This document shows, in pieces, positions 1 to 9,479 of a stretch of DNA of 64,000 bases (position 1 is the first letter of the stretch; every line of letters starts with the position of its first letter). Origin of the DNA: Gracilaria gracilis. Taxonomy: Eukaryota; Rhodophyta; Florideophyceae; Gracilariales; Gracilariaceae. The position numbers and the translations under genes are program-made. The notes below the pieces were generated by a model. That model saw only the letters and a list, made by a program, of their open reading frames with translations, was not told the origin of the DNA and did no database searches. The stretch covers positions 1 through 64,000 of the forward strand of contig JARGSG010000112.1 of NCBI GenBank assembly GCA_030374805.1, in the 5' to 3' direction.

Positions 1-38
1 AGGTTCATTTCTCTCAAGCTCCGTTCTTTTCGAGGAGA

Positions 39-485
39 TTGTGGTTGTTGAAGCCCTCAAAGCTGCGTGCTCTCACGACCGTGCATTGCGACGAAGTAAG
101 GTCGTCTACCGTTCACCATGGTGCATTTCGCAACCTTTGCTTGTCCATTACTTCCGCTACGACGCCAAGACCCGTACGCTTAACCGTGCGCGCAATAAGC
201 AGAAAAGTGGCTGATATTCGGCACTATCCAGAAGGAACAGACAAGGTGGGAGCGAGAAAGATCCGTGCCGACGAAAAGCGAAAAGCCCACCGCGAGGCTA
301 TCAGGCAACGCGATATTCCAAAAGGCTATCTTAGTCGCCCTGGAGCAGGAATCTATCCATATGGTCAGTTGAACGTGGGGATGCCCAGCGTGAAGCAAGA
401 GCGAACTATATTGGTGGCAAGCCAGGAACGACTGAAGCCCTTTTCCGATACACTAGCTTTCTTTCTGGTGGGGAGTGTGACATGA
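39..485 (+). CDS. Open frame upstream of LigA, possibly its displaced N-terminal extension
   Basis: A 148-codon open frame ends in TGA overlapping the LigA ATG by four bases. It has no domain I recognise and is basic in its middle part. In a second frame an ATG at 118 opens a peptide starting MVHFATFACPLLPLRR, basic and Phe-containing like an algal plastid transit peptide; one missing base near 180 would join it to this frame. I infer that the region may encode the targeting peptide and N-terminal extension of the ligase. It could equally be the 3' end of another gene or non-coding. The gene may also begin before the window. Confidence 0.3.
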   Translation: MWLLKPSKLRALTTVHCDEVRSSTVHHGAFRNLCLSITSATTPRPVRLTVRAISRKVADIRHYPEGTDKVGARKIRADEKRKAHREAIRQRDIPKGYLSRPGAGIYPYGQLNVGMPSVKQERTILVASQERLKPFSDTLAFFLVGSVT

Positions 486-2824
486 TAATTGATAGATTGC
501 GGGCTCAGTGGCTTGAAAGAGCTGAATATGAGGTTCTCGGCGAAGCGGTGAGACTCAACCAGGACGTTAGGTTTTTGTACAACAAGCATATCGAGGAGAT
601 ACGGCTTTGTGATGAAGTGTACTATGCAGACGACCCGATGCCTCGCATTTCAGATCAAGAGTACGATGAACTTGTCCTTCACCTTCTTGAGCTCGAGAGA
701 TGCTTTCCGGAAATCACTCGCGATGATTCTCCGAGTCAAACAGTTGGACATGGAGCAGCCGCCCGCGCAACAAAGCTTGCTCTCGAAAACGAAGTTGCCG
801 AAAGGGGTTACGTTGATGCTCAAGACTCATTCTTTGCTACGGTCCCAGTCACTGCAAAGCGCTTCGCACAATGCAGGCATAGCGCTTTTATGTTTTCCTT
901 GGACAAGGCATACACACATGCAGACTTAACCGCTTTCGTCAACCGAGCGTTAAAGGCCCATTCAGAGATTTCCGCCGAGCTGAAGATTGACGGCGTCGCA
1001 TTATCACTCGAATATCAAAACAGGGAGCTTTGTCGAGCGTTGACGAGGGGGACCGGGAGGGTTGGGGATGACATAATTGAGAACGTTAGAGCATCTCTTG
1101 TAGGAAGAGGAGTTGTAAATAACATTCATGACACCACCGCTCCTGACTTTCTGATTGTTCGCGGCGAAGTGTACATTACAAGAGAAGACTTCGATGAAGT
1201 GAATGATTCTCTTGAAAAACAATACAGCAATCCACGAAATGCGGCTGCTGGTGCCCTGAAGCACAAGAATCCTCGTGAAGGGAAGGAAAGACGGCTTCGA
1301 TTCATTGCATATGAGTGCTTAACAAGAAGCCGTAAAGAAGAGAAAGCAGAAGGAGATGGTCGAGTCACTGCAGTCGTACACGAAACTCTTAACACTTTTG
1401 GTAGTCATGGCCGAGACGTTGTCCAAGCTATCTGGATGGGGCTTTGGTAACATGCCTAGATGCAAAACTTGTGCTGATATAAGTGAAGCGGAAGCGTTTG
1501 CGATTCAAATTGAAGAAGAAAGACCTCAACTACCCATGGAGGTCGATGGTATTGTTTTCAAGTTTAACGATTCACGAGCGCGTGAAATGGCTGGTCATAC
1601 AGCTCGCGCCCCAAGAGGTGCGATCGCATATAAGTTCGCTGCTCAATCCACCAGGGTCACAAGGCTCAATGACGTGGTAATGCAGGTTTCACGAGGTGGC
1701 CTTATCACCCCAGTGGCCATTCTTGAACCTGTAAGGATTGGAGGTGCCTTGATGTCGAGAGCAACTCTTCACAATTTCGATGAAGTTAAGCGGCTGGGGA
1801 TAGCAATTGGGGACATGGTTCGAATAGAAAGAGGTGGTGACGTTATCCCTAAAGTGATTCAAGTTGAGACGCGCCTTGATGATCCAGGCAGAACGGAAGT
1901 AACTGCCCCTTCTCATTGTCCGTCTTGTGGGGCAGATCTTAAGCATGCTCGAGCCCCAAGAACTGGGGCTACTCTCATTGGATGCACGAATGATGAAAGT
2001 TGTACATCACAAACCCTTGGGAAGTTGATTTATTTCTGTAGCCGAGAGGCGATGGACATTAGAGGTCTCAGCAAGAAGACAGCCGAGAAGCTTGTAGAGC
2101 CTGGAATCGTTGTCCTTTTGGCGGACTTGTTCAGAGTGACGCTTGATGATTTTCTCAATCTAGACGGTTTTGCGTTCAAGAGCGCTTCGCAGTTGTATGA
2201 GAATATCCAGGAGGCAGCATCGTCTAGAAGCTTTGAAAGACTTGTACTCGGATTAGGACTCCCTGGTGTAGACCGCCTGGTGCGAAGGCCCTTGCTTGGA
2301 AGATAGAATCGCTGTCAAATCTAATTGAAACAGCTGAGAGCGAAGACGCAATGGAAACATTTATGACGATCCCTAACTTTGCCGAAAGAACAGCCGAAGG
2401 TCTTCTTCAACATCTAAAAAAAAAGCAAACTCTCGATGAACTAAAAGCCATAGAGGTGCTAGTAACGCCGGGCCAGATTGTCGATGACGATCCCGACGAA
2501 CCCGTAGGAGGTACCAGAAATGCTACCATCGCAGACCGCAATTTCGTTTTCACTGGGAAGTTCGTTTCTATCAACCGCCCAGAGGCGATGAAATGGATCC
2601 GAAGGTCTGGAGGATTCATCAAGAGCTCGGTAACACACAAGACGGACTACGTCATTTACGGTTTGGAGCCAGGTCAGAAACTTTTCAAGGCACAGAGAAG
2701 GAACATTCAAATAATTCCGGAAGTTGAGTTCTTCTCTGTGTTTCAAGTGAGTCCTGACGAACAGGACCATCTTTCACTAGAACCAAATGACAGGAATGGT
2801 ACGAAAACAAAAGGGAGGGAATAA
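482..2824 (+). CDS. ligA: NAD+-dependent DNA ligase (LigA), two frameshifts
   Basis: Seals nicks in DNA using NAD+; this is the bacterial type, and here it probably serves an organelle. The parts run in normal LigA order: an N-terminal domain, the adenylation motif ELKIDG with catalytic Lys at about residue 168 (nt 983), RGEVYI, MEVDGIVFKFN, the AYKF motif, a four-Cys zinc finger (CPSCGADLK, then GCTNDESC) near 1917-2010, HhH repeats and a BRCT domain at about 2510-2740. The frame breaks near 1420 and 2275; one inserted base at each restores LigA homology, for example GAKALAWKIE after the second. It ends in TAA and converges on DnaE. The family is absent from ordinary eukaryotic nuclear replication. 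Identity is secure; the start and functional state are not. Confidence 0.9.
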
Positions 2825-3323
2825 AGTGTACTTCAAGTTATCATTTTCGTTCTACAGAACATAGTTACAAATAGGGCAGAACTAAAAGGTTACCCCTGAG
2901 ATGCAAAGCATATCATTCTCAGTAGTTAAACCTCGATACAATATCATAGCCTCCTCAGGAGTCTTCTTGAGTGGCTCAGAAAACAATCCGCGATTTCCTG
3001 ACTTTCATGCAATGAGGGATAGTGGGGTGCGGTGTATTTGGGGAACTTAACACGCGCTTCTTTGTATGCTACCTGAAACCTGGCTGTAACGTTGACCTTG
3101 GTTCCATCTGCAGTAGACAACACACTCTTCACTTGCACATTCGAAATGCTCAACGATGTGTGACCTATCAAAGCGCATATGGACTGATGCATTATGCTCC
3201 CATAGAGCACCGCAGGGTCAGATATAGTGATAGAATCCGCTGAGACCACTCGAAGCTTGTCATCTGCAACTTCGAAAGCCCTGGCAACGCATACTAATGC
3301 CATTCGGTGCATCGAACTTAAAA
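2825..3323. other. Gap between convergent LigA and DnaE, with a minus-strand open frame
   Basis: A minus-strand frame (2944-3333) stays open for 129 codons and overlaps the end of the DnaE frame. It could be a frame-shifted continuation of the DnaE C-terminal extension, because all three minus frames end or begin close together at about 3300. I recognise no domain in it. The first 120 bases after LigA look like ordinary 3' untranslated sequence. Confidence 0.35.
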
Positions 3324-6300
3324 TCATGCACATCCTTCAACGTTAGCAGCCAAAACATGCTTTGTAGAACGATTCTTAGACTGCTGCGATACAACAACGT
3401 TTTGCTGCTCTCGTCTGTTACATGGATTGGAGACATCTTTAACTGCCCTATCCAAACACTTCGAAGTCGACCCAACAAGTTTCTGAAGTTTCTTAGTGGA
3501 TATATTTAGGGGCTCCTGCTTCTCCCTTGAAAACAGCACAACGACTATCGGGCCGAAAGACCTAACTCGCTTTCGTCCGCCAGTTGGTTCAGTTTCCCGT
3601 ACATCGATTAGTACGTACATACTTCTCTCTTCTACGAATGACAGCTTCCCAGTTACCCTCAACATCACATTCTTCTCCACGAGTTTCGAAGCGGATATGC
3701 CAGTAATTCCAGCAACAACGCATTCGCATCCCGAGTGATGACGAGCTACGTCACCCGCAAACAAGCAGACTGCGTCTAACAGACCTTCAAATCCGAAAGA
3801 GTCAAAATCGACTAGCACTCCCTCCATGATATCTAAATCCAGGTGATGCACGGGTGCAGATTCATACGACTCTTGCGAGTGTGTGAATAACAAGCTTTGA
3901 CCGATGGAATTAGTACTGGTATCTGGTCGTTCGCTATCATCAGAGAAACGATGTGACTGAGCATTCGCTTCGAATTCAGATCGTTCTTGCTCCTCTACTG
4001 AATCCTGTTTCAAAGCGCTGAAGCTTTCGCTGTCAATCTTCGGTCGTGCTTCGGCAAGATGCTGCACCTGCGAATCGAGAGTAGTAGTATACAAGTTTGC
4101 TTCAAGTTGGGCTCGAACTTGCTCATCCTCGCGTGGGGCAGTAAGAAGAGAAGACCTTGCCTCGTCACTGTATCGTAGGAAAGAATCTGAAGGAGCAAAG
4201 TCGTTCATTCGTGGTCCGGCGCAGAAAACCTGTTCGGCAAAGGTGTCGCGCTTCGAAATCCACTTCATACTGTTGATCACTGCCTTTCTTTTGTTACTAC
4301 TCCATCCCATGTCAGCCTCGCTGCATGAATGAATTGGGCGCTCACACCCTTGGACTCTCGTACTAATCACAGTTTCCGGTGATTGCCTCGTCGCACTCGC
4401 AAGTTCTTGTGTCTCCTTGTCCATAGGAATTGTGGTTGCGGAAGTATCCTGAACACTTAATGAAGATCCATAAAACTCTTCCATTTGGGGCGGGGAATGA
4501 TCATCAATTTGGTCGCTGCTACATTCTCTGGGTACTCGTACGAACTCTTCATCGGAAACCTCCTCTCGAGGTTCCTGTATACTATGAGGTATGGCACTCT
4601 CTGCAGTTGTAGCTCTATGTTGACGCATAGTGTTCATCTCATTCCGATCATCCACATCATCGAAACTTAGCATGAAACTGCCAGTAATATCTGCTAAATT
4701 ATCGGACACCGAGATCTCCACACATTCCGCCCCTGTTCCTCTTTGCAGCTCAGCGACAAGTGCTTCGCTTTTCGATGGGAATCGAAATTCGTTCCCAACA
4801 TTTGTTGTCGATACTGTGTTACCATCTTCATCAAGAAAGCGAAGCAGAAGGGGCACGCGATTCTTTTCGTGCAGGGGTTTAGATTTAATCCATCTTCGCC
4901 TTTTGGTATGAATGTCATTTATATCCTCTCCACGATATCTTTCTCCTAGAACATCTTTGGCAATGCTCCTGAGAACATCTAAACGTTCAGCTTTCGATCG
5001 CGTCGAACTATGTCTCGCTGTTACGACGATGGCGCGGACGTCCTCAACTCGTTGTACGTCATCAACGATCACTTGAACTGTACCAGACGATTCTCTGTCT
5101 ATTTTCTCCCATACAACCACTCTGGCATCTTCTTGAACTACATGTTGTGCATCTGATTCACCGCTGTCCGCCTCTGGGTTGCTCAAGTCCTCCGTACTCA
5201 AAGAGCGGTGTATCGTTTGTTCGACCAATTCGTATTGGCCCGGAAACACAACCCCAGCCACACGACTTGTCGAATCTTCAATCATCCATCTAGCCATTTT
5301 CTTTCCCTTTGCAGTTGTCACCTTCTTTAGTTCAGTCACACAAGACGAGATCATAACCTGGGCGCCATTTGGAAGAGTAGGAGCGGTTGACTCCGGCCTC
5401 TCCGATCCGCTTAACTCATAACTAGTGTCGGCCACTTCTCCGACAACGAAATCGACTCGTGTACATCCAAGAAACTTCGCAACTTCCTTTAGGTCCTCAA
5501 GGGGGTGACCTGAGGCGTAGAATCCTATGGATGCCTTCTCCCCAGAAAGACGTTCAAGATCAGTAAAATCTGGGCGTTCCTCGCTAGCACGGGCCAACTC
5601 AATTGTTGCCTCTTCCCATGCCGTTCTTTGCAGCTCGGTTAGCTTTTCTATATCCTCCCGTACTGTGTCCTTGCTCTCCCACCTTTTCTTCTTGTCACGT
5701 AGTTTGCGCCGCAATGTCAACAAAACTTCGAACTCCTCAAGCAGAACCCTGCGATTTGAATGAAGCTCATCAAATGCTCCAGCTTGAATGAGAGCGGCGA
5801 TTGCTCTCTTGTTCAGTACTCGCAAGTCAACACGGTTAATCAAGTCCACGATGCTTCTGAATGGCCCCCTCGTATCTCGCTCGTTAATAAGGGCTTGACT
5901 TACTGACGAACCTACTGTTTTTACAGCTTCAAAACCAAAGCGTACCACACTTGTACCATCTTGGCGATGAACAGTGAAGCCAAGCCCTGAGGTGTTCACA
6001 GATGGAGGAAGAATGCGAACTCCCAGCAGCCTTGCATCGGCCAAGTAACGGACTAGCTTCTCGGACTTTTGCATGTTGGATGTCAAGAGGCTCGCAGAAT
6101 ATTCAACAGGATAATTTGCTTTCAGAAAGGCTGTTTGATATGTCAAGTAAGCGTACGCGGTAGAATGGGATTTGTTAAAGCAGTATTCTGCAAACTTCAC
6201 CATCATATCAAACAACTTCTCAGATACGCCTTCTGAGATCCCCCTCTCACCTGCGCCCTTTACGAACCTCGGGCGTTCTTTCTCCATGTCCTTCAGCCTT

Positions 6301-8655
6301 TTTTTTCCATGGCTCGACGTAGAATGTCCGCTTGACCCAAGCTGTAACCGGCAAGATCTCGAGCGATACGCATGATCTGTTCTTGGTACACCATGATGCC
6401 ATACGTCTCCTTAAGTATGGGCTCCAGAAGCGGGTGGTCGTATTCAATAGGTTCCAACCCATGCTTTCGACCAATAAACTTTGGAATCAAACCAGCATCT
6501 AGCGGACCAGGTCTGTATAAGGCAAGAATCGAAGATATATCTTCCAGCGATGTAGGTCTAAGCTCTCGAACAATGCTCCGCATACCAGAGGATGCATCTA
6601 ATTGAAAGATACCATCCAATTCTCCTTCTGATAGTAATCTGTACGTATTTTCATCGTCGAGAGGAAGCGCATCAACAGAAAAGTCAAGATCCTGATCAAT
6701 GCCTTGTTCCCGCCTCCCTTGATTGATAAATTCCAAGGCCTTCTCTATCACGGTTAAGTTCTTTAAGCCCAGAAAGTCCATCTTTAGCAAACCAACAGAC
6801 TCGACATCTTCCATCGCATATTGCGTAATGGTTTCTCCATGTTTTGCTTTGGTTAATGGAACTATGTCTGTCAAAGGATTCGCAGATATCACGACACCCG
6901 CCGCGTGAATGCCAAATGTTTTGTTTGTTCCTTCGATGCGCTGCGCTTTATCCAGCCATTCTCGATACTCTGGATGGCTTTCTACAGCTTTCTTGAAGTC
7001 CTTACTTGATGGTTTCCTCGAGAGTAAGTTCTTCAAGGTCGCCGGCTTCCCACGACTGACTGGGATGAGTTTGGCCAACCGGTCTGCTTCCCCGTATGGC
7101 ACAATATGTACTCGAGCAACATCTTTCAGTACTGCCTTGCTCGTCAGCCGATTGAAAGTAATAATTTGCGCAACGCGGCTCTGACCATATCGTTCAGTTA
7201 CGTACGCAATGACTTTTTCTCTTCCGCCTACAGAAAAGTCGGTGTCAATGTCCGGCATACTCTTTCGTTCAATATTGAGAAACCGCTCGAAGAGCAAGTT
7301 AAACGGAATCGGGTCCACATCAGTTATACGTAGGGAAAATGCAACAAGCGACCCGGCTGCAGACCCTCTTCCAGGTCCAACAGGGATGTTATGAGTCCTG
7401 GCAAACTGAATGTAGTCCCATACTACCAGAAAGTACGATGAGAAACCCATGCGCCGAATCATATCCAGTTCCAGGTCCAGACGTTCAATGTAAGTTCGCT
7501 CTGAGCCTGAAGGGATCAAACCCGATTTGGTTCTTGCCTTCAATCGCTCTTGTAGTCCCAGCCGAGCAACATGGCACAAGTAATCATCATGAGAGCTGCC
7601 AAACTTCTTTGGTATTGGAAAATCTGGGATTCTAGTAGCGCCGAATAAGTTGTATGACTCAACTTTGTCTGCCACCTGAAGAGTATTGTACAGAGCTTCG
7701 TCAACTGCGTTCAGTGGTAAATGATCCACAAAGCATTGGCGCATCTCATCAATAAACTTGAAGAACTCGGTTCCGGAATAGCGAAGACGGTTTTCATCGG
7801 ATAATTGTTTCCCTGTTTGAATGCATATTAGAGCGTCATGAGCCTCAGCGTCGAGGCAACTGGTGAAATGACTGTCATTGGTAGCAATAACCTTAATTGA
7901 CAACTCTTTAGATAACTGTATCATTACAGGGTTAACTTTCTTATCCTCCTCACTCCCGTGATCCTGTATTTCGAGGTAGAAGTCGTCTCCAAACACATCA
8001 CGAAACCAGCTGGCTACGGTTCGAGCTGAATCAATGTCATCATTAAGGATGGCTTGGGCTATCTCTCCTCCAAGACAGGCACTGGAGACGATAAGACCTT
8101 CACGATACTGATACAATTGGGCCTTATTTATACACGGTCTTGCAAAGATGCCCTTTCCCACCACACCTTCAAGATGGGCTAGGGTGGTAAGCTTGACCAA
8201 GTTTCTGTACCCAATATCATTCTTCGCCAAAACAATAAGATGGTACCGCTTGGGACCTTTTCCATTGGGTTGACCATCCGGAATATCGTTGACAATGTAC
8301 ATCTCATTACCGATAATTGGCTTCTATCGGCGCATGCCCGTACAAGTTGAACGGCACCGTACAACACACCATGATCTGTCAAGGCTAACGCAGGAACATC
8401 CAATTCTGCGGCCCTCGCCACAAGCGTTGGTAATTGGCTCGCACCATCTAGTAGCGAATAGTCTGAATGTACATGAAGCGGAACATACTGGTTAGCAGGT
8501 AGAACACCAATGCTGACAGATTCGGCCGATGGCTGAAGTCCTGCAACAATTGTTTTGCGCGGAAAGCGGACAACACGCGGCTCACAGTGCGAAGCAGATG
8601 AAGAGCGGGGGGTCAGAGGCAGAGGCGCCAGAAATGCTAAGCAGCGCAAGCCCAT
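3324..8655 (-). CDS. dnaE: DNA polymerase III alpha subunit (DnaE), cyanobacterial type, two frameshifts
   Basis: C-family replicative DNA polymerase. A PHP domain lies near the N-terminus ([11 protein letters not shown], then LTDHG). The palm has GRGSAAGS, the paired catalytic aspartates PDIDTDF, and [10 protein letters not shown] with the third. Further on come the fingers and HhH region, then an OB-like region. The block [16 protein letters not shown] matches cyanobacterial DnaE rather than the E. coli form FAGYGFNKSHSAAYAL. I chose ATG 8655, which gives [20 protein letters not shown], a plausible transit peptide. The frame breaks at a run of eight A (6297-6304) and near 8330; one added base restores homology at each. 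After the OB region the frame continues for roughly 550 residues of mostly low-complexity sequence unlike bacterial DnaE. A plastid replicase is the likely role. Plants use a different organellar polymerase. Confidence 0.9.
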
Positions 8656-9479
8656 TGGAGCAGAAGTGAAACACAGTCCACAACGATGGCAGTATCGATG
8701 TGAACTCTCCCAGCTTCCCGACCCGGACTCGGAATACTGGGGAAAAGTCAGAAGTGTGTCTGGCCCGTTCTGAAATGAGTCGGGGAGCTCGCGGTGTGTA
8801 ATACACACAGTGTATCTATCTATTTGACCTTGCGGATCAACTACGAAACGGTAAATCACGCGAGATCTTGCCGCACAGGCAGTGGCGGCAGTACGTGTAG
8901 AAGATTTGGCCTCAGATATTTGGCCTGTCGTTTTTGAATGCAATGTGAATGGCACATCGGCTGCTGTCCCCCACCGCCGGGAAAGTTCTATATACCTTGT
9001 GTCCAGACGTTCTAGCTCTCACTCCAAGCTTGGTATCATCTGGAACTTCCAGTGGGGTGCAAACCAAGCCTCGGCTTCAGCTATCATGGGCCTCTGCTTC
9101 AACTCCCGCCTCATCCAGTCGCCCAGTGTCGCCGAGCCACGGCCAGGGAAGTACACCGCCGATTTCCTCAAGGCCGTGCTCGGGGCGTCCGGTCGTAGTG
9201 AAACTGAAATACCTCGGTTGAGTACCGCGGAATCCTCGCTTGTTTGGATGGCTACATGAATATAGCACTGGAACAGACGGAAAGAGTATGTGAATGGAGA
9301 TCTTAAGAACACGTTCGGCGATGCCTTTATTCGCGGTAACAATGTCATGTATATATCGGCCACGAAGTCATGAACACACTAATACGTGAAGACCGTGCAA
9401 ACGTCTATCGTAAGACGTGACGGACATCTTTGCACGTGGAGGCCGGGATTAGAACTTGTGGAATCTCCATTCCCACCAT
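8656..9479. other. Spacer between MutS2 3' end and DnaE 5' end
   Basis: About 820 bp separate two genes on the minus strand. Open frames of 114-125 codons exist on both strands (9019-9363 minus, 8882-9259 plus), but neither shows a domain I recognise. The DnaE frame itself stays open upstream to 8955, so the 5' part of the DnaE transcript probably lies here. Confidence 0.35.

Noticed and set aside
6180-6300. Intein at the DnaE frame break
   Set aside because: The break lies about 110 bases from the AEY/CFN site, has no inserted sequence, and needs only one base.
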